Source: Nelumbo lutea
Taxonomy: Eukaryota > Streptophyta > Magnoliopsida > Proteales > Nelumbonaceae
NCBI GenBank assembly: GCA_022828595.1
Contig: JAKGHH010000001.1
Span: forward strand, 70,614,401 to 70,678,400
DNA length: 64,000 nt
Direction of reading: 5' to 3'
Below the pieces are notes generated by a model. That model searched no databases. It was not told where the DNA came from and saw only the letters and a list, made by a program, of their open reading frames with translations. The translations under genes were made by a program, and so were the position numbers. Each line of letters opens with the position of its first letter. Positions within the stretch are counted from its first letter, which is position 1. Shown one piece after another: positions 1-9,384 of this stretch.

Positions 1-164
1 GAAAAAATTCAGGGGAGGCTTAAGTCATCAATGAAGATTCATCAACCCATACACTGATAGTTGAGATCTGTAGCTTCTCTTTCCGTCTTTCGTAATATGA
101 GTATCACTGTGGTCTGTCCCGTCTTTCGCCAACTCCTTATTCGTTAAAATTCCAAGCTTTTGAA

Positions 165-2105
165 TTGAACGCTTCGCAGCGCAGCACTCGACTCTTTTGG
201 TCTTGTCTTGGTTACTCGAATTGGATTTTAAAATGCAGATGCGTTGCCATGCGATTCTCAACGATGCTGCTTTCAACTTGCAACTCCTGCTCCCGCCCGG
301 CCAAAACCGTAGAGCAGAAGGCCATGTCTTTTCTCCAACACTGTAACAAACTCCACCATCTCTACCAACTTCATGCTTTCATCATCAAAACCTCTCTGGA
401 TTGTAACAAGTTCATCATCGCCAAGTTCTTGCGTCGGTTCTTTTCGTCTTCTTCCACCTCCTCTGAAGCCTTACCTTACACCCGTTTGCTTTTTGACAGT
501 ATCCCTTACCCTGATACCTTCATTTGGAATACCATGATCCGAGCTTACTTAGATGCCCACAACCCCAGGGAATCCATCTCCCTTTTCTTCCAAATGCAAC
601 TTCAACTGCGCATACCAGTAGACAGTTTCAGCCTTTCTCTTGTTGTCCAGGCATGTGGTAGATCCCATGATACTTGGAATGGTTTCAGGGTCCATACCCA
701 AATTCTGAAACTTGGCTTCTCTTCTGATTTGTTTGTTCAAACGGCTCTTATCGAAATGTATTCGAAATTTGGTGATATGGTTATTGCACGGAAGATATTG
801 GATGAAATGAACGAACCAGATTTAGTTTCTTATAATGTTCTGTTGTCAGAGTATGTGAAGGCTGGGGAAATTGAATTAGCACGTGAGTTGTTTGATAATA
901 TGCCGAATAAAGACTTGGTTTCTTGGAATACCATGATTCATGGGTATGCAGCACATGGTAGTGTGGCATCGGCAAGAAAGTTGTTCGATGCATGTATCCA
1001 ACGGGATTTGGTTTCTTGGAGTTCAATGATTTCGGCCTATGCTAAAAGCAGGCAATCCAATGAGGCATTGAGGCTATTTCACGACATGCAACTGGCAAAG
1101 GTAATGCCTGATGGAATCACCATGGTTAGTGTCTTGTCTGCCTGTGGTGACATAGGAGCCTTGGGCATGGGCAAGATGGTTCATGAGTACATAGAGAGAA
1201 GTGGTATTAAGATTGACGTCAAACTTGGAACTTCTTTAGTGGACATGTATGCAAAGTGTGGGGACATTGACAACTCACTCAAAGTCTTTAGTAAGATGGA
1301 TGTTAAGGATGTTCTCACTTGGAGTTCCATGATCATGGGACTTGCGAACCATGGGCTCGGAGAGGTTGCATTGGATTATTTCTTGAAGATGACAGAGGAA
1401 GGAATTAATCCAAATGACATTACATTTGTTGGTGTGTTAACTGCATGCAGTCATGTTGGGCTCATCAGCAAGGGATGGGCATTCTTCACATCCATGAATG
1501 ATGTTTACGGTGTCACTCCAAAGCTTGAACACTATGGATGCATGGTGGATATTTTGGGTAGGGCAGGGCATCTTCAAGATGCGAGGGAGCTCATTAAGAG
1601 CATGCCCTTTGCACCAGACGCCATTGTTTGGAGGACTCTACTCAGTGCTTGTTGGGTCCACAAAAATGTGGAACTAGCGGAAGAAGCTATACTTAATCTT
1701 ATGGAATTGGAATCTGATGATGATGGGAACTATGTTCTCCTATCAAATATATATGCCCAAGCCAAGATGTGGAGCAATGTGGTGAATGTCAGGAGGATGA
1801 TGAGAAGCAGGAGTATCATTAAGGTTCCAGGGAGTAGTTCGATTGAAGTCGACAATACAGTTCATGAATTCATTGCAGGCGACAAATCACACCCTAAGTC
1901 AAAGGAGATTTATGAAATGTTGGCTGAGATGCATGATCAATTAGTTCACGTTGGATACAAACCGTTGATATCAACAGTTTTACAAGATTTGAATGACCAA
2001 GCAAAAGAGGAGGTATTATCTCATCATAGTGAGAAGCTAGCAATTGCTTTTGGGCTTCTCAACATTGTTCCAGGGTCCCCTATTCGTATTGTAAAGAACC
2101 TATGA
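165..2105 (+). CDS. PLS-class pentatricopeptide repeat protein, E/E+ type as read, DYW domain truncated
   Basis: PPR proteins of this class bind organelle transcripts and usually direct C-to-U editing in plastids or mitochondria. The frame codes 646 residues. PPR motifs run from about residue 115 to 500, with typical pieces such as DLVSWNTMIHGYAAHG and DMYAKCGDIDNSLKVF. An E/E+ region follows (YVLLSNIYAQAKMW, VPGSSSIEVD), then the start of the DYW deaminase with its HSEKLA box. Translation stops at TGA 2103-2105, before the CxxC zinc ligands. Possible starts are Met at 165, 249, 264 and 324; 249 or 264 gives a plausible short organelle-targeting leader before the conserved FLQHCNKLHHL region, so 165 is only the longest reading. 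There are no introns, as is normal for the family. It could still work as an E+-type protein that borrows a DYW domain in trans, or it could be a recent pseudogene. Confidence 0.9.
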   Translation: MNASQRSTRLFWSCLGYSNWILKCRCVAMRFSTMLLSTCNSCSRPAKTVEQKAMSFLQHCNKLHHLYQLHAFIIKTSLDCNKFIIAKFLRRFFSSSSTSSEALPYTRLLFDSIPYPDTFIWNTMIRAYLDAHNPRESISLFFQMQLQLRIPVDSFSLSLVVQACGRSHDTWNGFRVHTQILKLGFSSDLFVQTALIEMYSKFGDMVIARKILDEMNEPDLVSYNVLLSEYVKAGEIELARELFDNMPNKDLVSWNTMIHGYAAHGSVASARKLFDACIQRDLVSWSSMISAYAKSRQSNEALRLFHDMQLAKVMPDGITMVSVLSACGDIGALGMGKMVHEYIERSGIKIDVKLGTSLVDMYAKCGDIDNSLKVFSKMDVKDVLTWSSMIMGLANHGLGEVALDYFLKMTEEGINPNDITFVGVLTACSHVGLISKGWAFFTSMNDVYGVTPKLEHYGCMVDILGRAGHLQDARELIKSMPFAPDAIVWRTLLSACWVHKNVELAEEAILNLMELESDDDGNYVLLSNIYAQAKMWSNVVNVRRMMRSRSIIKVPGSSSIEVDNTVHEFIAGDKSHPKSKEIYEMLAEMHDQLVHVGYKPLISTVLQDLNDQAKEEVLSHHSEKLAIAFGLLNIVPGSPIRIVKNL

Positions 2106-2234
2106 GTATGTGAGGATTGCCATCTTGGAATTAAGCTTGCCTCTGCAATCTATGACCGAAAGATAATTGTTAGGGACAGAAACCGATTTCACCATTTTGT
2201 TGAAGGTTCATGCTCTTGTGGTGACTTTTGGTGA
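2103..2234 (+). pseudogene. Untranslated remainder of the DYW deaminase domain
   Basis: Directly after the TGA at 2103-2105, the same frame stays open for 42 codons and encodes the expected end of a DYW domain. It has VCEDCH (the CxxC zinc ligands), then [14 protein letters not shown], and ends in GDFW followed by TGA at 2232-2234. The stop sits where the family usually has Arg in KNLRVCEDCH, so a single CGA to TGA change explains it. No other lesion is visible in the tail, so the event looks recent, or readthrough may preserve it. The terminal triplet is DFW rather than DYW. Confidence 0.85.
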
Positions 2235-3849
2235 AAGAATTACTAGGATTCACTCATTCAGTGATTGGAGACAAGGGTCTATGCCCTGCTCAGCACCATC
2301 ATCTGATGGTGGTTGGTTAGTGAAGATAAAGATAGGTACTAGTTATTGCTTCTATACAGCACCAAATTGTTATTCCTTACAGCCTAAAAGGAGAATATGC
2401 CAAGTACCTAGAACCTATCTTTCCACAAGATACATTTCATCAATCAAAGCAGGCACCTTCAAGCCCTCGTGTCATCTTGAATTTGGTTCTGTGTCAGATT
2501 CAAACATCAGAATTTCTACTTTTTAAGATAGTTTTCAATCAAATCAAAGAAGACCAAATGCAAAAGGGAGAACAACCACCATGATTGATGGTGCATAATC
2601 CTTTTTTCTTCAATTGCTTCATGATTGAGAAGTTGCATAGTAATTTCATATTACACTGAGTTAGCAATGGTGGCTGCAGAACTGGGTCATGTGGAAATGA
2701 GGAAGGAGATAGAATCTATATATGAAGAGCTTTTGGTACCTTGTATTTTAAGTACTGAAAACCACGGGTGGTAGTTACTTGATTTCATGGTGTTTTTTAT
2801 TGATGGTTATGCAAAATACATGGATTGAGCTCATAGAAGTATTCTTCAATAAAGTGACAGTATTGGATTACCTCATCTTGGATTGTTTTGATTAATGGGA
2901 TTGGAATGTAAGACAGCAATCTTCTGAAGTGTATGCCACATAGAAATTTGATCCCCTGAAATGGTATGGTTGACCAGGAGTCTGCATTTACTGCTAACAT
3001 GGTCAAAGCAAAACCTTGTGACCCAACCAAAAAAAAAAAACTTTCAGTACCATAGTGTTTTGAAAATTGAGCAGATTTGAGCTCATTGATAAGGACATGA
3101 AATATGGGGGTCTAAAAACTCCAATTGGTTGATAAGTACAAGACAAAAATATTGTCATGTTGAATTTAAGGATCTCAAGGTTTGAACAGGGTGCTTGTGA
3201 GGCCACTGGCCATGCCACGGAGAGCCTGCAGTTCTACTGCTTTGGTCCTGCGCCTTTTTCTGGAAGGACACCAAGTGAACATCTCAACTACTGAGTATCT
3301 AGGCATAATGCCTGCATCTCATGTGCCCCATTTGGATGATGTAGATAGAGGAAATGGTTACTTCCTTGTCTCTTCTGATGCAAGTGTTTCCTTTAGCCAC
3401 AAACATCTAACATTTTCAGATATTTGAATTCTGCTTCTATCAGGCAGTGCATGATGCTATCAATTTCTACAAGGAGAACAACTTTGTAGTGGAGACATTT
3501 AAGACTCTTGATTTTTGTGTATTAAAGGGAAAATGCACCTTATATGTGGGTTCACTTCATTGCTTGAACTCCAAGGGATGTACATGGTGAGATTATAATG
3601 GAGATCCATGTAACTTGAACTCCAGGCAGCGGGTTTGTAGTTGGTGCTTTGGTGGCAAAGTGTTCATCAGAGTTAGAATATCTTTCACAGGTCCAATGTT
3701 TTAGTTGCCTCAATCTATATTGGAGTCTGGGACTTGTCGTCACGTGTTTTGCATTTGATGTTTGGATAATTGGCCGGTGGAGAATATAACCACACAAGCC
3801 ATCTAATCATGTAAAGTTTAAGATTCTTTCAAACATGGGTGACGACCAT
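2235..3849. other. Spacer without a convincing gene
   Basis: The first few hundred bases are presumably the 3' UTR of the PPR gene. Further on there are only short unlinked open frames. A stretch near 3464-3540 reads as a short peptide with an AINFYKENNF-like segment that resembles part of an acetyltransferase fold, but it has no supporting exons. I call nothing here. Confidence 0.5.
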
Positions 3850-4121
3850 GTTTGGAACAGTGCTGCATTGTATGCCGTTTTCTCAGATAATGTTTTGAGA
3901 TAGTTGTCGATTGCTGCCACATAGGCATTTTACAATGCCACATCAGCATACTGTTGCTAGCGACAGTAAAATAAACGAGAAAACACCTTTCCTGATTTCC
4001 AAGGCATGGTCTGAGAAAACGTAAACATAAAACCAAACATCAGGTGTGGTCTGAAAAAGACAGATTTCAGATGTAGCACTGATGTAGCATCGTTTTTGAA
4101 GAAAATAGCATTGTTCCAAAC
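3850..4121. mobile_element. Candidate small non-autonomous TIR element
   Basis: The 272-bp segment starts with GTTTGGAACAGTGCT and ends with AGCATTGTTCCAAAC, an imperfect 15-bp terminal inverted repeat. It has no coding capacity. No clear target-site duplication is visible, so the family is open and the call is tentative. Confidence 0.4.
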
Positions 4122-4177
4122 ACTGGCATGGTATGGCCATATGAGTGGTTTTTCTTTGCATTAGTTACTCCTCCCTA

Positions 4178-4340
4178 GGGCTTTGGATCTATTATCCACA
4201 AATTGTTTCCACATCGATACCCACATAACATGCCGTGTGTATCGGGAATATCTTCCTATAAATGAATGATGAGGGAGATATTCCCAATGTACAGCTATAA
4301 CTTCTCATGGGTAGGGATGTGGGAACAACAAATGTATTGT
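4178..4340. repeat. Dispersed stem-loop repeat, copy 1
   Basis: The segment contains an imperfect hairpin at about 4238-4292: GGGAATATCTTCC pairs with GGGAGATATTCCC across a short AT-rich loop. The left flank starting CTTTGGATCTATTATCC resembles the flank of the copy near 57.49 kb. Related hairpins occur near 6.52 kb and 32.65 kb. It is probably a MITE-like family. Confidence 0.5.
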
Positions 4341-4658
4341 CACGTTTAACAAGATGTACCGCCCGATTGCCACCACGTTAACAAATTACGTTTTTTGCCG
4401 CACCGTGCAGGGTATACAACATAATTTTGCCTTCTTGTTTTAGGAAACCACATTTTTAACTTTTGTTTGAGAACCAGTTGCAAGTAGTAAATGTCTAAAT
4501 ATAACATTGGGCGTTTCTACCGGTAAAGCTCGTACATTTATTGATAAAAATAAAAAAGTAGACAATATATATCAATACAAGAAGCTCACTGATTCCGAAT
4601 TCCTGATTTTAATTTCACAACTTACAATTTCGAATAAGGCCGTGATCTCCGTGAAGTT

Positions 4659-5657
4659 TCACTTTCCGGGGACGAAGTTTGTAGCATAAGCCCATGCATT
4701 GTTGGCTGCCGGATCTGCAAGGTGATCGAAGAGGTTTTCAATTGGGCCCTTTCCGGTGACAATAGCCTGTACGAAGAAGCCGAACATAGAGAACATCGCC
4801 AGTCGCCCATTCTTGATCTCCTTCACCTTCAACTCCGCGAAGGCCTCAGGGTCATCAGCCAACCCAAGTGGGTCGAAGGCCCCACCTGGGTAAATTTTGT
4901 CCAGGCCTTCCCCAAGTGGGCCCCCACCAACTCTGTATCCTTCGACAAAGCCCATGAGGACAACCTGGACAGCCCATATTGCGAGGATGCTCTGGGCGTG
5001 GATGAGGTTGGGATTGCCAAGGTAGTCAAGCCCGCCCTCAGAGAAGATCTGTGCCCCGGCTTTGAACCAGACTGCCTCACCGAACTTGACTCCATTCTTT
5101 GCCAGGATTTCAGGGAAGACGCATCCGAGTGCGCCCAGCATGGCCCATCGGGCGTGGATGACCTCCAGCTCACGGTTCTTGGCGAATGTCTCTGGGTCAG
5201 CTGACAAGCCCGCAGTATCCCACCCGTAGTCGCCGGGGAACTCACCAGTCAGGTACGATGGAGTCTGCTCCGAGAATGGACCCAAGTACTTTGGACGGTC
5301 CGGGCCGTACCTATATGGTTCAGTGCCAGTTTGATGTGTGTCAGAATCCGGTAAAGAATCAATTAACTAAACATGTATGAATGAAAGAAGAGGTTATATA
5401 TAATATTAATATGTTTGTTATTACCAAACAAGGATCTCAGCGACAAAAGTTTACCGATGTGTTGAATTAGGAAGGGAAATTACAAAGATTAAAGGACATC
5501 AGTAATATATATACCAGATGCTTTGAGGAGCACTCTTTACTGTGCGACGCATAGAGATGCGACCACCGGAGACACCGACCTTCCGGACAAGCTCATTCTG
5601 CTGCTTCAAAGCTGTTTGTCCGGCGAAGGCTGACTGTTGAATCGCAGAGGTTGCCAT
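4659..5657 (-). CDS. LHCB2: Chlorophyll a/b-binding protein of LHCII type II, two exons, intact
   Basis: This is a light-harvesting antenna protein of photosystem II. It forms LHCII trimers in the thylakoid membrane, binds chlorophyll a/b and xanthophylls, and takes part in state transitions. Exon 1 is 5515-5657 and exon 2 is 4659-5310, with a 204-bp GT-AG intron (5311-5514) splitting codon 48. The 264-residue product has the family's usual length. The chloroplast transit peptide is roughly residues 1-36. Next come RRTVKSAP, with the Thr of the N-terminal phosphorylation region, and the trimerisation motif WYGPDR at the exon junction. Helix signatures follow: [27 protein letters not shown] and [17 protein letters not shown]. 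The end is [24 protein letters not shown] and [12 protein letters not shown] fit type II better than LHCB1 or LHCB3. No lesion was seen. Expression is presumably light-driven. Confidence 0.96.
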
Positions 5658-5811
5658 GACTAGCCGAAGATTCTCGGTTCTTGTTGCTTCCCTGCTGCTT
5701 CTCCTTCTCTGTGTTCAGTTTGGTTTGGTGTTCTGAAACTGAGCCTGAGGTAGCGAGAGAGGAAGTGAGTGGGGAGTCTTAAAACAATAGAGAGGGAGAT
5801 GTTATGGATGA

Positions 5812-5842
5812 GGATATATACACGTCAGCGCCATTCTATTGG
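5812..5842 (-). promoter_or_regulatory. LHCB2 core promoter: CCAAT box, ACGT element and TATA box
   Basis: On the minus strand, a CCAAT box (5838-5842) is followed by TGACGTG (5821-5827), an ACGT-core element of the G-box/C-box kind bound by bZIP and bHLH light regulators, and directly by TATATATCC (5812-5820). The TATA box lies about 155 bp upstream of the ATG, which leaves room for a typical leader. A further GATATC lies just upstream. Assignment is by motif only. Confidence 0.65.
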
Positions 5843-6108
5843 TTCCCGTCTTGGAATTCTAGATATCCATCTTGATTCTTCACGGCAAGACCAATTAAAA
5901 GGCCATCGTTAAGCCATGTGGACATTGGAGATCTTGATTGGGACCCACAGTGTTTGGCATCTTTGTCCTTGATCTTCGGTTTTATTTACTCAAATATCCC
6001 ATACCCATTGGATTATTTGGATGAGGGTCCAACCCAATCAATAACCACCACATACATCCCATTCTTGATAAACCCTTCATTAGACTACCATTCTAAAATC
6101 GGGTCCGG

Positions 6109-6430
6109 ATGAGCACCTAATAACTGTGTGACACATGTTTTAGTTAATGTGTCTTTCATTCAAACGTTTTTGTTCTCTTAGATAGAGATTATCTATTATT
6201 TTATTATTTTTATTAAAATAATTAAAAATAAAAATAATAAAAAATGAAAACTTAAATGTATTGGGAGTTGGGACTCATTTTTATTTTCTTTTTTCGTTGT
6301 TTTTTATTTTTAATTATTTTGACAAAGATAATAAAATAATGGATAATTTCAGTCTAACAGAGCAAAAACATTTGGATGAAAGGCACATTAACTGGGACAT
6401 GTGTCACACAACTATTATGTGCTCACTCAT
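6109..6430. mobile_element. 322-bp foldback MITE with near full-length inverted repeats
   Basis: The two ends are inverted copies: ATGAGCACCTAATAACTGTG at the left pairs with GTGCTCACTCAT at the right. The pairing continues inward with few gaps for about 140 bp per arm, leaving a short central loop around 6250-6285. The interior is AT-rich and non-coding. The transcript would form one long hairpin, a shape known to feed small-RNA pathways. No clear target duplication was found, so the superfamily is unassigned. Confidence 0.7.
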
Positions 6431-6454
6431 TGTACTTATCTAACGTGCCTACTA

Positions 6455-6590
6455 CATCTGGACCCTTTAAAATCACCTTTCAGATTTCACATTGGCACCC
6501 CACAACACATCAACTGTGTATTATGTATTAGGAATATCTCCCAATGACTAGCAACAAAGATATTCTTAATGCACGTTGAGATGTGCATGT
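6455..6590. repeat. Dispersed stem-loop repeat, copy 2 (diverged)
   Basis: ATTAGGAATATCTCCC (about 6527-6542) pairs imperfectly with AAGATATTCTTAATGC some 20 bp further on. This is the same hairpin core as the copies near 4.24, 32.65 and 57.56 kb, but more decayed. Confidence 0.4.
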
Positions 6591-6617
6591 GAGGTGCCTG
6601 TGGAAGATGAGAGGCAA

Positions 6618-6718
6618 TAGCTGTTCAATGGGTTGTGATTTGTGGAACCAATGAAAACATTATTACACACTAGCTTTGTCATGAGAAGATAGATGGAGCT
6701 CACAACCATTCAACAATT
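6618..6718. mobile_element. Small MITE, TAGCTGTTCA family, copy 1
   Basis: It begins TAGCTGTTCAATGGG and includes GTGGAACCAATGA. The right end is a decayed inverted copy (CAACCATTCAACAATTCA). It matches the better-preserved copies at 40054-40208 and 56867-56981. Confidence 0.5.
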
Positions 6719-7298
6719 CACCCATTTTATTCAACAGGTTATATATGGTTTGAAAACCCATTGGGTCAATTTTATGGGTTGGACGATGTATGCCCAATTA
6801 CATTTACGAGGTCTCAAATCTTGATCTCCCCTATGGCCAACACCTGTAGAATCACAAAAGTTCCAACCATCCCCAGGAATTAATGATTATGATCGATGAT
6901 GGATTCCTCCATACACATTCCTCCTCTCTAGCTTTCTTGTGTTGAATAAATTCGAAACCTGACAAAGAACGTAATTGTTGAAGATCATGGAGGTCTTCTT
7001 AACCTTCTGATTTATGTCAAAGATGGCATGTCCCTTGAACTGTACTAAAAGAAAAACTGCAATCTAGTACAGAGCTTGTGTTGGGTAATGGGGTCACTGA
7101 AACTTGGAGGAGAAGCTTTGAGGCATGTCTGGAGATATTGTCTTTAGAACGTTATTTGCCCCCACTCAATTTTCATTGAGTTTGTTGTTGAGTTATAGGC
7201 AAATCCGTTCCCAGGATACAATAGAGCCTTGGGCGAGAATCTACAACTAGTAAAGTTGAAGAGTCTTCGAAGAAACCTTCTGTGAGAATGTAGCAGAC

Positions 7299-7333
<35 letters not shown>

Positions 7334-7960
7334 TGAATTTTGTTGTGTGTGAAATGCTCAAGTGATGCTCCTTAAATAGTTTCTGAAGAGTTATGAAAAA
7401 AAGGAAGGTGCTAGTTCAGAGAAAAGCACCTTGAATAGTCACAATTTCAAACATTGTAACTGTTTAAAAGGTAGTTACTGTTAACTTTGAATTGTGCCTC
7501 TTGATCACACCCGGTCGAATCATGATCGTTGATGAGCATCACACCAAAAAGCCAAAGCCACCCTTCGTGAGCCACACGGGTGCGCACGAAGTGCGAGCAA
7601 AGTGCACCTCTAAAGTGCCTCATTGCGCCGCACACACGTGCGCACATGGTAACAAGCCTCCATACTCTCTTCTTCTATTTTTAAGGAGTAAATCAGCTCC
7701 TCTTAAAAAAAAAACCCAAAACAAAACTTGTAATTTTCAAATGTGGGACAAGTTCAAAACTGGATTTTGTAAGAGAAAAGCTATTTTCCAAAACAAGTGT
7801 GCAGGTGCAATTTCTCATGTAATTGACTAATCAAACCCATTGGATTTTAATCTCTAATCCAACAGCTTGAACCATGCATGATCTTTCTCCACATGACCTT
7901 GGTAATCAACGGATTGGTCCCACCATTAACTAGTGGCCTCCATGATAGATTTCGTGTCAC
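6719..7960. other. Spacer, no gene seen; (GA)n microsatellite at 7303-7330
   Basis: There are only short open frames and a perfect GA run near 7303-7330. The stretch 7370-7960 looks like decayed retrotransposon LTR or leader DNA, but has no partner repeat in the window and no coding domain. Confidence 0.5.
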
Positions 7961-8268
7961 CTATTCTATGGCTAGACTCAAGGCACTCGGAGTGTCCACA
8001 ATTAGGTTCACCCATAATAGTTGAATTGGGGTAATGGGTGCTTCGCCGGAGGCGACTGCAGTGATGAAGTTCATTGCCAATGCAGCGATGTTCTGTGTTA
8101 GGTATAGCTGGACAAATTTTTGAACACTGTTGTAACCACTCCTCCCCACCTTACAGTGGTAGAAATGGACGTGAGATTTCTATCCATATGGTAATATCAG
8201 AGCTTTCCTTCATCATTTCTGAACACATTTTCCCCATTGAGAGCCCAATATTTGCTCCCATTGAGCAA
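7961..8268 (-). pseudogene. Fragment of an autoinhibited plasma-membrane-type Ca2+-ATPase (ACA family)
   Basis: Read on the minus strand from 8268, the sequence gives EANIGLSMGKMCSEMMKESS, then in another frame NLTSISTTVRWG, then in a third frame RSGYNSVQKFVQLYLTQN and LLWVNLIVDTPSALSLAIE before TAG at 7961-7963. In P-type IIB Ca2+ pumps these are consecutive: the end of the cytoplasmic hinge (GLSMG..T.VAKESSDI), then VVRWGRSVYNNIQKF, then the membrane segment with LLWVN(L/M)I.DT. At least two frameshifts and a stop break it, and the rest of the roughly 1,000-residue pump is absent. It is a dead fragment, perhaps moved by a transposon or the remnant of a duplicated gene. Confidence 0.8.
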
Positions 8269-8844
8269 TGGAAGTGTGGTGGGAAAAATCAAAAGGACCA
8301 AAAACTATATATACAAGAGAAAAGGAATATAGAATGAAGAGAAGAGAAGAAGATGAAAATTCAACGTACAATAGTTCTTAGCTTCTTGAGCTTGTTACAA
8401 AATGTTTCATATTACAAGATATAAAAATGAGTTTTACTTTTATGGTCTAGAACTTTTAGCTCTCAACTCACAAGGCATCCCACTTAATACAGAATACAAA
8501 ATATAAAAAAAATTACAAAATTATCATTCTTACTTTTCAACACCTCCTTTTAATTTGTAATTTTCATTAGAGATCTAAAATGCTGAATTTTTTAGAAGCT
8601 AGGGGCTTGGTGAAGACATCAACAAGTTGATCTTTAGTCTTGATGAACTTCAATTCAATCTCTCCTTTATTAGTTGACTCTGATAAAGTGGTGTCTCAAC
8701 TCAATATGCTTTGTTCTTTCATGAAAAAACTAGATATTTGGTCATTGCAATAACTAAAGTATTGTCACAATTGAATGTAGTTGGGGACATCTTGCACAAA
8801 TTGAAGGTCTTTCAAAAGCCTTCTAAGCCAAATTGCTTCACAAG

Positions 8845-9384
8845 TAGGGATGGCCACAAACCGAGCTTCTCACGAGCTATTCGAGCTCGACTCATGAAAA
8901 GCTCAGCTTGGTTTGGTTTAAACAAAGCTTCAAGCCAAGCTCGAGCCTGATATATAGGCTCATTTGCTAATCAATCTGAGCTCGAGTCTAATGAAGCTTG
9001 GCTTGTGAGGCTCACGAGCCTAGTATAATAAATAAATGATTTTTTATTATATACATACATACATACATATAAATTTATAATTATTATTTTTGTATGTAAA
9101 ATAAAAACATTATTTATATGTATAATAATAATAATTGTTTTTTATAATTTTTATTTTTTTTCTATGTAAAATAAAAAATATTTTCATATGTATACTTTTT
9201 ATTTTTTAGAAAAAAAACTTGGCTTGTAGTTGAGCTCGAGCCGAGCCAAGTTCGAACTTGAGAACTTTGAATTGAGCCGAGCATGGAATCAAATTTCTAG
9301 CTCGAATCGAGCTCAAGCCTAACACAGTTTCAGCAAGCCAAGTTCGAATAGCCAAGTATTCAGCTAGGCTCGAATCCACCCCTA
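8845..9384. mobile_element. hAT-type non-autonomous element (GAGCTCG family) with perfect 8-bp target duplication
   Basis: The 540-bp element starts TAGGGATGG and ends CCACCCCTA, an inverted repeat typical of hAT MITEs. It is flanked by identical 8-bp duplications TTCACAAG at 8837-8844 and 9385-9392. The ends are rich in GAGCTCGAG/GAGCCGAGCC motifs around an AT-rich core. It sits inside the RNase H region of the Copia relic, so it is younger. A second copy in opposite orientation lies at about 15640-16115. Confidence 0.88.
9041..9070. repeat. (TACA)n microsatellite in the AT core of the hAT-type element
   Basis: The run TACATACATACATACATA lies in the element core. The related copy near 15.9 kb has the complementary TATG run, so the repeat probably belongs to the family and did not arise independently. 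Confidence 0.6.

Noticed and set aside
2167..2526. 119-codon open frame after the PPR gene
   Set aside because: It overlaps the DYW tail in another frame and reads as low-quality sequence without motifs.
3464..3540. Possible acetyltransferase-like exon (AINFYKENNF segment)
   Set aside because: A single short match with no adjoining exons, start or domain context; chance similarity is likely.
4722..5204. Open frames of 138-160 codons overlapping LHCB2 on both strands
   Set aside because: Shadows of the GC-rich LHCB2 exon 2; the antenna protein frame explains the region fully.
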